Assembly: GCF_008369105.1 (NCBI RefSeq)
Contig: NZ_VINQ01000005.1
Location: forward strand, 62,001 to 126,000
Direction of reading: 5' to 3'
DNA length: 64,000 nt
Origin: Aquicoccus porphyridii
GTDB taxonomy: Bacteria > Pseudomonadota > Alphaproteobacteria > Rhodobacterales > Rhodobacteraceae
The position numbers and the translations under genes are program-made. Shown here in pieces: positions 1-9,059 of this stretch. Within the stretch, counting starts at the first letter, position 1, and every line of letters starts with the position of its first letter. The notes beneath the pieces were generated by a model that was given only the letters and a program-made list of their open reading frames with translations, was not told the origin of the DNA and searched no databases.

Positions 1-1026
1 GCTCTGCAAGAGGCGCTGCCCGAGAACGCCCGGATCGTCACGCTCACCGGGCGCTATTTCGCCCTCGATCGCGACAACCGTTGGGGGCGCGTCGCCGAAG
101 CCCATGCCGCGATGGTGCGGGGTGAGGGCCAGTTCCGCACCGCCTCGGCCACGGCCGCGATCAACAATGCCTATAACCGTTCGGAAACCGACGAGTTCAT
201 CCAGGCAACGACGATCGGCGATTACACCGGCTTCAATGACGGTGACGGGCTGTTTTGCCTCAACTTCCGCGCCGACCGCGCGCGCGAGATCCTCGCCGCC
301 ATCGGCGCGCCGGATTTCGACGGCTTCGACCGGGGCCCGCGTCCCACGCTTGCTGCGCTCCTCGGCATGGTCGAATATTCCGATGCGCATAACGCCTACA
401 TGACCACGGTCTTTCCGGCACGCGACATCGTCAACACGCTGGGCGCATGGGTGGCCAAACAGGGCCTTCGGCAGTTCCGCCTCGCCGAGACCGAGAAATA
501 CCCTCACGTCACCTTCTTCCTCAATGGTGGCAAGGAGACGCCCGAACCGGGCGAAGACCGCTACATGGCCCCCTCGCCCAAGGTGGCGACCTATGATCTT
601 CAGCCCGAGATGAGCGCCGACGAGGTCACGCGCGCCTTCATCAAGGCGATCGAGGACGATTACGATCTGATCGTGACCAATTACGCCAATCCCGACATGG
701 TCGGCCATACCGGCGATCTTGCCGCCGCGATCAAGGCCTGCGAGGCGGTGGACCATGGTCTTGCACAGGTGATGGAGGCGCTGGAGACAAAAGGCGGCGC
801 GATGATCGTGACCGCCGATCACGGCAATTGCGAATGCATGGTCGACCCCGAAACCGGCGGGCCGCATACCGCGCATACCACCAACCCTGTGCCGGTGGCG
901 CTCTTTAACGGCCCGGCGGGCGCGCAACTGCGCCCGGGGCGGCTCAGCGATCTCGCGCCCACGCTTCTCGCGCTGATGGGTTTGGAACAACCACCCGAAA
1001 TGACCGGACAAAGCCTCTTGCTATGA
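1..1026 (+). CDS. gpmI: 2,3-bisphosphoglycerate-independent phosphoglycerate mutase, 3' part
   Basis: The frame is open from the first base, so the start lies outside the window; 341 codons remain of a family that is usually about 505 residues. The enzyme interconverts 3- and 2-phosphoglycerate in cytosolic glycolysis/gluconeogenesis using two Mn ions. Visible signatures are NFRADRAREI in the phosphotransferase part, and the metal-binding motifs PDMVGHTGD, TADHGN and HTAHT of the alkaline-phosphatase-like part. Its TGA overlaps the ATG of the next gene by four bases (ATGA), so the two are probably translationally coupled. Identification is secure; only the N-terminal third is missing. Confidence 0.96.
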   Translation, partial: ALQEALPENARIVTLTGRYFALDRDNRWGRVAEAHAAMVRGEGQFRTASATAAINNAYNRSETDEFIQATTIGDYTGFNDGDGLFCLNFRADRAREILAAIGAPDFDGFDRGPRPTLAALLGMVEYSDAHNAYMTTVFPARDIVNTLGAWVAKQGLRQFRLAETEKYPHVTFFLNGGKETPEPGEDRYMAPSPKVATYDLQPEMSADEVTRAFIKAIEDDYDLIVTNYANPDMVGHTGDLAAAIKACEAVDHGLAQVMEALETKGGAMIVTADHGNCECMVDPETGGPHTAHTTNPVPVALFNGPAGAQLRPGRLSDLAPTLLALMGLEQPPEMTGQSLLL

Positions 1027-2171
1027 CGCCCGCCCCCGCCCTCTCCTGCCTTTTGCTATGCATCGGCCTCCTCGCCGCCGGTGCAGGGCAGGCACAGATC
1101 GCCGATCCGGACCCGGCCACCGCGGCGCGGGCGGCGGCCGAGCGGCTTGGCCGGGCGATGGCCACGCTCGATCAGGCCGAAAAGGCACGCGACCGCGTCA
1201 AGGCACTGACCGAAACGGTGCGCGCCTTCGAAAACGGGCTTCAGGCGATGCGCGAGGGGCTGCGCCAGGTCACGATCCGCGAACAGGCGCTGAGCCGCGA
1301 TCTCGCCATCCGCGAGGCCGAGATCGCGCAGCTTCTGGGCGTGTTGCAGACCATGGGCAAGGCGCCCGCCCCGGCGCTGCTCCTGCACCCGGCCGGGCCC
1401 ACCGGTTCCGCGCGCTCGGGCATGATCCTGTCGGATGTCACGCCCGCGCTCAACGCCCGCGCCGATGTCCTGCGCGCCAAGCTTGAAGAGATGCGCATGC
1501 TGCGCCAGCTTCAGACCAACGCCGCGGAAACCCTGAGAGACGGGCTCACCGGCGTGCAGGAAGCCCGCTCCGCCCTCTCGCAGGCCGTCGCCGACCGCGA
1601 CCCGCTGCCGCGCCGCTTCACCGAAGACCCGATTCGCACCGCGCTGCTCATCACGTCGACCGAAACGCTCGAAGGCTTTGCCTCGGGGCTGGCCGAGATC
1701 GCGGTCAACGAATCCCCCGGAAGCCTGCCCGACATCTCGCATCGCAAGGGCAGCCTGCCCCTGCCCGTGCAGGGCCGCGTGCTGCGCCGGGCGGGCGAGG
1801 CCGACGCGGCGGGCATCCGTCGCCCCGGCATCGTGGTGGCCACCCGCCCACGGGCATTGGTCTCGACCCCGGCAGCAGCGACGATCCGCTATCGCGGGCC
1901 GCTGCTCGACTACGGAAATGTGATGATTCTCGAACCGCAATCCGGGCTTCTGCTTGTGGTCGCCGGGCTTGACGTGGTCTATGGTGACACCGGACAGGTT
2001 TTGCCTGCCGGCTCGCCGATCGGTCTCATGGGTGGCGCAGACCCCGAAATCGGCGCGATCCTGCAGCAAACCGGCGAGGGGGCTGGAACTGACCGATCGG
2101 AAACGCTCTATATAGAGGTGCGGGAAGACAACAAACCGGTGGACCCGGAAACGTGGTTTCGCATCAGATAG
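1023..2171 (+). CDS. EnvC-like murein hydrolase activator with degenerate LytM (M23) domain
   Basis: A 382-residue exported protein. The N-terminus is a signal peptide (hydrophobic LLLCIGLLAAGAGQAQ, cleavage likely after GQA). Residues about 35-120 are rich in Arg/Glu/Leu heptads and look like a coiled coil; residues about 245-380 resemble the LytM/peptidase M23 fold. The zinc-binding HxxxD and HxH motifs of active M23 peptidases are not visible, as expected of EnvC-type proteins, which activate amidases rather than cut peptidoglycan themselves. It sits between gpmI and ctpA, 12 bases from ctpA, in an arrangement I know from Rhodobacterales. The family call is firm; the partner amidase is not in the window. 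Confidence 0.85.
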   Translation: MTPAPALSCLLLCIGLLAAGAGQAQIADPDPATAARAAAERLGRAMATLDQAEKARDRVKALTETVRAFENGLQAMREGLRQVTIREQALSRDLAIREAEIAQLLGVLQTMGKAPAPALLLHPAGPTGSARSGMILSDVTPALNARADVLRAKLEEMRMLRQLQTNAAETLRDGLTGVQEARSALSQAVADRDPLPRRFTEDPIRTALLITSTETLEGFASGLAEIAVNESPGSLPDISHRKGSLPLPVQGRVLRRAGEADAAGIRRPGIVVATRPRALVSTPAAATIRYRGPLLDYGNVMILEPQSGLLLVVAGLDVVYGDTGQVLPAGSPIGLMGGADPEIGAILQQTGEGAGTDRSETLYIEVREDNKPVDPETWFRIR

Positions 2172-2183
2172 GATGGACGAGAG

Positions 2184-3521
2184 ATGAAGAAATTCCTCAT
2201 GGCCGCATCCGTCGGCATTCTGGCCGGCGCAATCGTTACGACACAGGTGGCCGCACCGCTGCTCGCACAGGAGGCGGCGAAATCGAGCAATGTCTATGAA
2301 CAACTCGACCTCTTTGGCGACATATTCGAGCGGATTCGCGGCCAGTATGTCGAAGAGGTGGACGAGGGCGAGTTGATCGAGGCTGCGATCAACGGCATGT
2401 TGACCTCGCTCGATCCGCATTCCAGCTATCTCTCGCCCGAAGACGCCGACGCCATGCGCGTCCAGACACGCGGCGAATTCGGCGGTCTCGGGATCGAGGT
2501 CACGCAAGAGGACGGTTTCGTCAAGGTCGTCTCGCCGATCGACGGCACACCGGCTGACGAGGCCGGGATCGAGGCGGGCGATTTCATCACCCATGTCGAC
2601 GGTGAATCCATGCTGGGCTTCAATCTCGACGAAGCGGTCGAGTTGATGCGCGGCCCGGTCGGCAGCGAGATCATCGTGACCATCGTCCGCGAAGGGGTCG
2701 ATGAACCCTTCGACGTCTCGATCATCCGCGACACGATCAAGCTGACCGCCGTGCGCACCCGTATCGAGGGCGATACCGTCGTTCTGCGCGTCACCACCTT
2801 CAACGACCAGACCTTCCCCAACCTTTCGGCAGGCATCGCCAAGGAAATCGAAGAGGCCGGCGGCATCGACAATGTCAACGGCTTCGTGCTCGACCTGCGC
2901 AACAATCCCGGCGGATTGCTGACACAGGCAATCAAGGTCTCCGACGCCTTCCTCGACTCGGGCGAAATCGTCTCGACCCGCGGTCGCAACCCCGAGGACG
3001 GCGATCGCTACAACGCCACGTCGGGCGACCTGGCGCAGAACAAGCCCATCGTCGTGTTGATCAATGGCGGGTCCGCCTCGGCCTCCGAGATCGTCGCCGG
3101 CGCGCTCCAGGACCACCGCCGCGCCATCGTGGTGGGCACGAAAAGCTTTGGCAAGGGCTCGGTCCAGACCGTCATGCCGCTCAGGGGCGACGGCGCGATG
3201 CGGCTCACGACATCGCGCTATTACACGCCCTCGGGCCGCTCGATCCAGGCGCTTGGCGTCTCGCCCGACATCATCGTGGCCCAGCCCCGGCGCAACCCGG
3301 CCACCGAAGAGGACGAGGCGACACCACCGAACCCGATCCGCTCGGAAGCCGACCTGCGCGGTCGTCTCAACAACGATTCGCTCAGCGAGGATGAAATCCG
3401 CCAGATCGAAGAGGACCGCGCCCGCGCCGAGGCCGCCGCCAAGCTGCGCGAAGAGGACTATCAACTGGCCTACGCGATCGACATCCTCAAGGGGCTCACC
3501 AAGTTCGTGCCGGGCGACTGA
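2184..3521 (+). CDS. ctpA: Carboxyl-terminal processing protease (S41)
   Basis: A 445-residue periplasmic/membrane-associated serine protease that trims the C-termini of envelope proteins. It has an N-terminal signal segment (ASVGILAGAIVTTQVAA), a PDZ domain at about 85-170, and the S41 core: the serine of the GSASASE motif (about residue 297-303) and the lysine of SFGKGSV form the Ser/Lys dyad; RNNPGG is the usual strand ahead of the core. The ATG at 2184 follows a GGACGAGAG stretch that can act as ribosome binding site. The C-terminus carries a charged Glu/Arg-rich helix. It is coexpressed with the EnvC-like gene, consistent with a cell-wall hydrolase control module. Confidence 0.95.
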   Translation: MKKFLMAASVGILAGAIVTTQVAAPLLAQEAAKSSNVYEQLDLFGDIFERIRGQYVEEVDEGELIEAAINGMLTSLDPHSSYLSPEDADAMRVQTRGEFGGLGIEVTQEDGFVKVVSPIDGTPADEAGIEAGDFITHVDGESMLGFNLDEAVELMRGPVGSEIIVTIVREGVDEPFDVSIIRDTIKLTAVRTRIEGDTVVLRVTTFNDQTFPNLSAGIAKEIEEAGGIDNVNGFVLDLRNNPGGLLTQAIKVSDAFLDSGEIVSTRGRNPEDGDRYNATSGDLAQNKPIVVLINGGSASASEIVAGALQDHRRAIVVGTKSFGKGSVQTVMPLRGDGAMRLTTSRYYTPSGRSIQALGVSPDIIVAQPRRNPATEEDEATPPNPIRSEADLRGRLNNDSLSEDEIRQIEEDRARAEAAAKLREEDYQLAYAIDILKGLTKFVPGD

Positions 3522-3539
3522 TCCATGGGTGGCCCGGCC

Positions 3540-4034
3540 ATGACCCCCGAGGATATCGCCGCGCTGCCCTATCGCCGCAACGTGGGCGTGATGCTCGTCA
3601 ACCGGGCGGGCCACGCCTTCGTCGGCCAGCGCATCGACAGCGACGTGCCCGCCTGGCAGATGCCACAGGGCGGGATCGACGCGGGCGAAGACCCGCGCGA
3701 AGCCGCCCTGCGCGAGTTGGAAGAAGAAACCGGCGTCTCGCGCGATCTGGTCACGGTCGAGGCCGAAACCGACGGCTGGATCGCCTACGACCTGCCGCAT
3801 GACATCGTGCCACGCATCTGGAACGGGCGCTACAAGGGGCAGGAACAGAAATGGTTCCTCCTGCGCTTTCACGGAACCGACGAGCAGGTGCGGATCGACG
3901 CCGACGACCATCAGGAGTTTTCGCAATGGCGCTGGCTCCCCCCCGAAGAGGTACTCGCGCAGATCGTGCCCTTCAAGCGCCCGGTCTATGAACAGGTGAT
4001 CGCGGCGTTTCGCGACCACCTGCAATCGCGGTAA
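3540..4034 (+). CDS. rppH: RNA pyrophosphohydrolase (Nudix)
   Basis: A cytosolic Nudix hydrolase that removes pyrophosphate from the 5' end of triphosphorylated RNA and so starts mRNA decay. The Nudix box is complete ([21 protein letters not shown]), and the N-terminal [12 protein letters not shown] and C-terminal WRWLPPEEV segments are typical of RppH. I chose the ATG at 3540 ([12 protein letters not shown], 164 aa), which matches the usual N-terminus of the family and has GGTGG upstream; an in-frame ATG at 3525 would add five residues. It follows ctpA closely and ends the operon, facing a convergent gene 28 bases away. Confidence 0.92.
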   Translation: MTPEDIAALPYRRNVGVMLVNRAGHAFVGQRIDSDVPAWQMPQGGIDAGEDPREAALRELEEETGVSRDLVTVEAETDGWIAYDLPHDIVPRIWNGRYKGQEQKWFLLRFHGTDEQVRIDADDHQEFSQWRWLPPEEVLAQIVPFKRPVYEQVIAAFRDHLQSR

Positions 4035-4062
4035 TCGGTGCGCGGGGCCTAAAGCGACCCCC

Positions 4063-5313
4063 TCAGGCGGCAATCTCCTGCATCAGCGCCAGAAAGCGCG
4101 CCACTTCGGGCAGGGAATTATAGTGGCACATCGACACCCGCACACAGCCCGCCATGCCCAGCGGATCAAGCACGTTACCGGAGTAATGATCGGCCTTGCG
4201 CAGATGCGTGCGCACCCCTTCGGCATTGAGCCGCGCCACCACCTCGGCCGGATCGACCCCCTGCACCGCAAGTGAGACCAGCCCCTCACGCGCCGGGTTG
4301 TCCGCCCCCCCGATCAGCGTCACCCCCTCCATCTGCGCCAACCCGGGCAGGTTACCTGTGCCGTGGATCATCGCCTCGGTCAGCCGCTTTTCATGGTCAT
4401 GGATCGCCGCCCCCGCCGCGCGGATACGCGCCCGCCGGTCGCCTTCGCCCGAAACTTCGCCGCCCAGCCAGGCGAGATAGTCCACCACATCCGAGAACGT
4501 CGCATAGGCCCCGGTATCGCGCGTCCCCATTTCCCAGTTCTTTTCCGGCCCGTTGAGCAGGTTGTTATGCGCCACCGCCTCGAGCCGGGGCGAGAGCCAC
4601 GCCAGCCCATAGCCGTGGCGCGAGAACATCTTGTAGGGCGAAATCACGTAACCATCGACATCCAGCTCGTGCAGGTCGATCCGCCCATGCGCCGCATGCT
4701 GGATACCATCGACGATGATGAAACACTCCGGGCTGACCGCGCGGATCGCCCTGGCAATTCCGGCGACATCCACCCCCATCCCCGTCACCGGCGAGGTGTG
4801 CAGGATCGTGGCCACCGCCGTGTCGGGCGTGATCTCGGGCGCGTAATGCGCCACCTCCACCGTGCCCGTGGCATCGTCATGCGCCACCAGAACATGCGCC
4901 ATCCCTGCCACCCCGGCCCAACGCGCCGCAGCGCTGCGGCTGGCAGGATGTTCAAGCGTCGAGCCCAGCACACGCCCGCCCCCGGCGGCAAGGCAGGCCG
5001 CCGAGATCAGCCGGAACAGCAATTCCGTCCCGCTTTCACCGACAAAAAACTGCCCCTCGTCGATATTCATCAGATCGCGCATGTCGGCCCGCGCCTTGGC
5101 GATCACATCGACAAGCGCATGACTGGCCGGGTTCTCGCGGCCCTGGTTATCGGGAATGGCGGCGTAAAAACCCGATGTCTCGACCACGGACTTGAGCGTG
5201 AGCGCCCCACCCGCATTCTCGAAAAACACCCGCTCACCCTGGAACGGGCAGATGTCGACATGCGCGAAACGGTCGCGAATCCGCGTCAAAAGGTCGTCCG
5301 ATATCAAGGGCAT
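4063..5313 (-). CDS. Aminotransferase class V / cysteine desulfurase-like protein
   Basis: A 416-residue PLP-dependent fold-type I enzyme. The PLP lysine is in PYKMFSRHGYG; the upstream VDGIQHAAH holds the aspartate and the following His that contact the cofactor. It belongs to the cysteine-desulfurase-like branch related to SufS/CsdA, but there is no suf or isc gene nearby, so the sulfur role and substrate are not established. A good ribosome site (AAGGAGA) precedes the ATG at 5313. The gene is transcribed away from glyA, 111 bases downstream of the glyA stop, and may be cotranscribed with it. Confidence 0.85.
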   Translation of the reverse strand: MPLISDDLLTRIRDRFAHVDICPFQGERVFFENAGGALTLKSVVETSGFYAAIPDNQGRENPASHALVDVIAKARADMRDLMNIDEGQFFVGESGTELLFRLISAACLAAGGGRVLGSTLEHPASRSAAARWAGVAGMAHVLVAHDDATGTVEVAHYAPEITPDTAVATILHTSPVTGMGVDVAGIARAIRAVSPECFIIVDGIQHAAHGRIDLHELDVDGYVISPYKMFSRHGYGLAWLSPRLEAVAHNNLLNGPEKNWEMGTRDTGAYATFSDVVDYLAWLGGEVSGEGDRRARIRAAGAAIHDHEKRLTEAMIHGTGNLPGLAQMEGVTLIGGADNPAREGLVSLAVQGVDPAEVVARLNAEGVRTHLRKADHYSGNVLDPLGMAGCVRVSMCHYNSLPEVARFLALMQEIAA

Positions 5314-5424
5314 GGGGTGGTCTCCTTCAAATCCCGGCGAAACCTACCGCGCGGTCATAGAAAAGGCCACCGCATCCACGATGGCCCTTCCGATTACGTC
5401 ATGCAGGACTTGACCCGCCCGCGC

Positions 5425-6708
5425 TCACAAACCGGGATAAAGCGGAAAGCGCGCGCAAAGCGCCGCAACCTCGGCCTTCACCTTCTCTTCCACCGCGCCG
5501 TTGCCGTCCTCGCCGTTGGCCGCCAACCCGTCGACCACCTCGATGATCCAGTCGCCGATCTGGCGGAACTCGGCCTCGCCGAAGCCGCGCGTGGTGCCTG
5601 CCGGGCTGCCCAGCCGCACACCGCTGGTGATCGTGGGCTTTTCCGGGTCGAACGGCACGCCGTTCTTGTTGCAGGTGATATGCGCCCGGCCCAGCGCCTT
5701 CTCGGTCGCGTTGCCCTTCACACCCTTGGGCCGCAGGTCGACCAGCAACACATGCGTGTCGGTCCCGCCGGTCACGATATCGAGCCCGCCTTTCATGAGC
5801 TGATCCGAAAGCGCCTGCGCGTTGGTCACGACATTGCGGATGTAATCCTTGAAATCGGGGCGCAGCGCCTCGCCGAACGCCACCGCCTTGGCGGCGATCA
5901 CATGCATGAGCGGCCCACCCTGAATACCCGGGAAAATCGCCGAATTGACCTTCTTGGCGATCGCCTCGTCATCGGTCAGGATCATGCCGCCACGCGGCCC
6001 GCGCAGGGTCTTGTGCGTGGTGGTCGTGGCGACATGCGCATGCGGGAAGGGGTTGGGATGTTCACCCGCCGCGACCAACCCCGCGAAATGCGCCATGTCC
6101 ACATGCAGATACGCACCCACCATGTCGGCGATCTCACGCATCCGGGCAAAGTCGATCTGCCGCGGAATGGCCGATCCGCCCGCGATGATCAGCTTGGGTT
6201 GATGCTCTTTCGCCAGCGCCTCGACCTGGTCGTAATCGAGCATGTTGTCCTGCTTGCGCACACCGTATTGCACCGCGTTGAACCATTTGCCCGACTGGTT
6301 GGGCGCCGCCCCATGTGTGAGGTGCCCCCCCGCATCAAGGCTCATACCGAGGATCGTGTCGCCCGGTTTCAACAGCGCCGTGAACACGCCCTGGTTGGCC
6401 TGCGACCCGGAATTGGGCTGCACGTTGGCAAATCCACAACCGAACAGCTCTTTCGCCCGTTCGATGGCAAGGTTTTCGGCGATATCAACGAACTGGCAGC
6501 CGCCGTAATAGCGCCGCCCCGGATAACCTTCGGCATATTTGTTGGTCATGACCGAGCCCTGCGCCTCCATCACGGCGCGGCTCACGATGTTTTCCGACGC
6601 GATCAGCTCGATCTCGTCACGCTGGCGGCCCAGTTCCTTGTCGATCGCGTCGAAGATCTCGGGATCGCGGCTGGCCAGGTCTTCGGTGAAAAAATCGGGG
6701 TTCGGCAT
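5425..6708 (-). CDS. glyA: Serine hydroxymethyltransferase
   Basis: A 427-residue cytosolic PLP enzyme that converts serine and tetrahydrofolate to glycine and methylene-tetrahydrofolate. Hallmarks: ELIASEN near the N-terminus, GEGYPG-like [21 protein letters not shown], and the PLP lysine in [14 protein letters not shown]. The start at 6708 ([15 protein letters not shown]) is preceded by GGAGA and matches the family; longer in-frame starts extend into the promoter region shared with the NAD kinase gene and are not supported. Length is normal (about 420-430). Confidence 0.97.
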   Translation of the reverse strand: MPNPDFFTEDLASRDPEIFDAIDKELGRQRDEIELIASENIVSRAVMEAQGSVMTNKYAEGYPGRRYYGGCQFVDIAENLAIERAKELFGCGFANVQPNSGSQANQGVFTALLKPGDTILGMSLDAGGHLTHGAAPNQSGKWFNAVQYGVRKQDNMLDYDQVEALAKEHQPKLIIAGGSAIPRQIDFARMREIADMVGAYLHVDMAHFAGLVAAGEHPNPFPHAHVATTTTHKTLRGPRGGMILTDDEAIAKKVNSAIFPGIQGGPLMHVIAAKAVAFGEALRPDFKDYIRNVVTNAQALSDQLMKGGLDIVTGGTDTHVLLVDLRPKGVKGNATEKALGRAHITCNKNGVPFDPEKPTITSGVRLGSPAGTTRGFGEAEFRQIGDWIIEVVDGLAANGEDGNGAVEEKVKAEVAALCARFPLYPGL

Positions 6709-6880
6709 GGGCTTGGTCTCCGTCACTTGTCTGTTGGCGCTTGGGTATGTCCGTTGTCCTAATTCATTGCGGACCCAGCGAAAAGGGGACAAAACGACCA
6801 TTCCGCTTGCCAGCGCGGCACCGATCGTGCAGGTGGAAACTGCAACACCCCGATCCGACAAGACCGCGCCGATGGGAACC

Positions 6881-7651
6881 ATGGCCGAAGCCGAGATCAA
6901 GATCGCCTTTACCGCCTCCGACGCCCCGGTGGCCCAGACCGCCTTCGCGGCGCTGGTCAGCCGCTATGGCGACACGCCCGAGGACGAGGCCGACGTGATC
7001 GTGGCACTGGGTGGAGACGGGTTCATGCTGCACACGCTGCACCGCACCCAGGGCAACCCCGCCCCGGTCTATGGCATGAACCGCGGCACCATCGGCTTCC
7101 TGATGAACGAATATTCCGAAACCGATCTGCCCGACCGCCTCGCCGCGGCCGAGGAAACGGTGATCAACCCGCTTGCGATGCGCGCCACCCGTGGTGACGG
7201 CACGGTGCACGAGGCGCTGGCCATCAACGAGGTCTCGCTTTTGCGCATGGGCCCGCAGGCGGCCAAGCTGCGCATCACCATCGACGGCAAGGTGCGGATG
7301 GAGGAACTGGTCTGCGACGGCGCGCTGGTCGCCACGCCCGCCGGCTCGACCGCCTATAACTATTCGGCGCACGGGCCGATCCTGCCCATCGGGTCCGAGG
7401 TGCTGGCCCTGACCGCCATCGCGCCGTTTCGCCCCCGTCGCTGGCGCGGGGCGCTGGTGCCCAAGACCGGGCATGTGCGCATCGACGTGCTGCAACCCGA
7501 CAGGCGCCCGGTCATGGCGGACGCGGATTCGCGCTCGGTGCTTTATGTCGAAACGGTCGAGATCCGGTCCGATCCTTCGGTCGGGCACCGCCTGCTTTTC
7601 GACCCCGGCCATGGTCTCGAAGAACGCCTGATCCGCGAGCAATTCATCTGA
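6881..7651 (+). CDS. nadK: NAD kinase
   Basis: A 256-residue cytosolic ATP-NAD kinase that makes NADP. The GGDG motif is at residues 44-47 and the second NAD-binding signature reads [22 protein letters not shown] carries the conserved Asn-Glu. The start is ambiguous: ATG at 6881 ([13 protein letters not shown]) gives the usual family length, and ATG at 6872 would add three residues; neither has a strong ribosome site. It is divergent from glyA with 172 bases between the starts. Confidence 0.93.
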   Translation: MAEAEIKIAFTASDAPVAQTAFAALVSRYGDTPEDEADVIVALGGDGFMLHTLHRTQGNPAPVYGMNRGTIGFLMNEYSETDLPDRLAAAEETVINPLAMRATRGDGTVHEALAINEVSLLRMGPQAAKLRITIDGKVRMEELVCDGALVATPAGSTAYNYSAHGPILPIGSEVLALTAIAPFRPRRWRGALVPKTGHVRIDVLQPDRRPVMADADSRSVLYVETVEIRSDPSVGHRLLFDPGHGLEERLIREQFI

Positions 7652-7657
7652 CCCCAC

Positions 7658-7676
7658 GATTTTTCTGCGAAAAATC
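7658..7676. terminator. Perfect AT-rich stem-loop after nadK
   Basis: GATTTTTC, loop TGC, GAAAAATC: an 8-bp perfect stem starting 7 bases after the nadK stop. With the second hairpin at 7693-7711 it separates two convergent genes and most likely ends transcription from both sides. It lacks a GC-rich stem, so intrinsic termination is an inference. Confidence 0.5.
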
Positions 7677-7692
7677 CGATCCGGGCATCATT

Positions 7693-7711
7693 GAATTTTC
7701 GCAGAAAATTC
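7693..7711. terminator. Second AT-rich stem-loop, inverse of the first
   Basis: GAATTTTC, loop GCA, GAAAATTC: an 8-bp perfect stem, 8 bases ahead of the mvaA stop. Its 13-base core TTTTCGCAGAAAA is the exact reverse complement of the core of the hairpin at 7658-7676, so the two can also pair with each other. Confidence 0.5.
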
Positions 7712-7718
7712 GTTCTGT

Positions 7719-8948
7719 TCACACCAGTAATTCGCGCGCCACATCCTCGCGAATTTCGCCCCGCGCGATCATCTCCGCCGCGACCCGGTCGATCTCGTCG
7801 CCGCTGGCCCCCGCCGCAATCGCCACGTTGCGCGCATGCAGCCCCATATGGCCGCGCTGGATGCCTTCCGTCGCCAGCGCCCTGAGCGCCGAGAAATTCT
7901 GCACCAGCCCGACCGCCGCCATCACCCGGGCCAGCCGGTCGGCCGTTTCCACGCCCATGATCCGCAGGCTGGCCTGCGCCGTGGGATGCGCGCGCGTCGC
8001 CCCGCCCACGATCCCCACCGGCATCGGCATCTCGATCTCGCCCACAAGGTCCGCACCCTCAATCCAGTAGCGCGTGAGCGGCCCATAGCCATCCTTCGCC
8101 GCAAAGGCATGCGCCCCGGCCTCCAGCGCGCGGGTGTCGTTGCCCGTGGCCAGCGCCACCGCCGCGACCCCGTTCATGATCCCCTTGTTATGGGTCGCGG
8201 CGCGGTAAGGATCATGCGCCGCGAACTCCCATGCGCCGATGATCCCCGCCACCGTCTCGGCCCCGATCTCATCGACCCGCCATGTCGCCCGCGCCCGCAC
8301 CAACCGCCGGTCAGCGAGGTTCGACAATATGCGCAACCCCACCTTGCCCCCGGTCCAGCCCTCGATCTTCGGCGCCAGCCGCTCGGCCATGGTGTTGACC
8401 GCGTTGGCCCCCATCGCGTCGCGCACATCGACGATGAGATGCACCACGAGGAACGGCCCCGCGATCCGCACCTCGACATCGCGAAACCCGCCGCCCAGCC
8501 TGACCAGCATCGGATCACACCCGTCGCATTCGGCCGCTATCGCCTGTTTCTGCGCCAGAACCGCCGCCCGCGCCGCCTCGAGATCATCCAGCCCCGTCAC
8601 CTGCACCTGCGCGATCATGCAGGGATCGTCGGCTTGCGTGACAATACCTCCCGCCTCGCGACAGGCCCGCGCCCCATTGCACACCGCCGCCACGACCGAG
8701 CTTTCCTCGCTCGCCATCGGCACCAGCACCTCGGCCCCGTCCACGATCAGGTTGGTCGCCACCCCCAGCGGCACCGCCATCACCGAGATCACGTTCTCGC
8801 TCAGATGATCGGCCAGCACCCCGTCATGCGCCGCCGCCGCCGTCAAATGCGCCACCTGCGCCGCATCAAGTCCGGCCAAGTCGGCCACCTTTGCCAGCCG
8901 CTCCTCGCGGGTGAGATTGTGAAAACCGGGAATACGCGATGTGCTCAT
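7719..8948 (-). CDS. mvaA: Hydroxymethylglutaryl-CoA reductase, class II (degradative)
   Basis: A 409-residue cytosolic enzyme. Class II features: the ENVISVMAVPLG segment (ENVIG-like), the catalytic Glu in MASEESSVV, Lys in HNKGIMNG, Asp in ATGND and the catalytic His in MGLHARN. Class II enzymes typically oxidise mevalonate to HMG-CoA with NAD in catabolism, although in some bacteria they serve biosynthesis. The ATG at 8948 has an excellent AGGAGG site. It lies 111 bases downstream of prpE on the same strand; both handle short-chain acyl-CoA metabolism, but no HMG-CoA lyase or mevalonate transporter is in the window, so the direction of the reaction is open. Confidence 0.92.
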   Translation of the reverse strand: MSTSRIPGFHNLTREERLAKVADLAGLDAAQVAHLTAAAAHDGVLADHLSENVISVMAVPLGVATNLIVDGAEVLVPMASEESSVVAAVCNGARACREAGGIVTQADDPCMIAQVQVTGLDDLEAARAAVLAQKQAIAAECDGCDPMLVRLGGGFRDVEVRIAGPFLVVHLIVDVRDAMGANAVNTMAERLAPKIEGWTGGKVGLRILSNLADRRLVRARATWRVDEIGAETVAGIIGAWEFAAHDPYRAATHNKGIMNGVAAVALATGNDTRALEAGAHAFAAKDGYGPLTRYWIEGADLVGEIEMPMPVGIVGGATRAHPTAQASLRIMGVETADRLARVMAAVGLVQNFSALRALATEGIQRGHMGLHARNVAIAAGASGDEIDRVAAEMIARGEIREDVARELLV

Positions 8949-9035
8949 GGGGTTCCTCCTGTCATGCGCAAAGAGGACCGCCCGCGCGCCGCGCCGTCAA
9001 GCGCAATACTGCGAAAAAATGCAAACCCGCCCCGG

Positions 9036-9053
9036 GCGTGCCCCGGGGCACGC
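9036..9053 (-). terminator. Perfect 18-base palindrome after prpE
   Basis: GCGTGCCCCGGGGCACGC, a 9-bp perfect inverted repeat, begins 6 bases past the prpE stop. On the minus strand an alternative stem CCCCGGG/CCCGGGG overlaps it and is followed about 10 bases later by ATTTTTT. This is a plausible terminator of prpE that insulates mvaA. Confidence 0.5.
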
Positions 9054-9059
9054 GCGGCC

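Noticed and set aside
1056-4073. A 1005-codon open frame on the minus strand
   Set aside because: It runs antisense to the EnvC-like, ctpA and rppH genes and mirrors their codon bias; GC-rich genomes give such long antisense frames. Its translation is His/Arg/Asp-rich with no domain.
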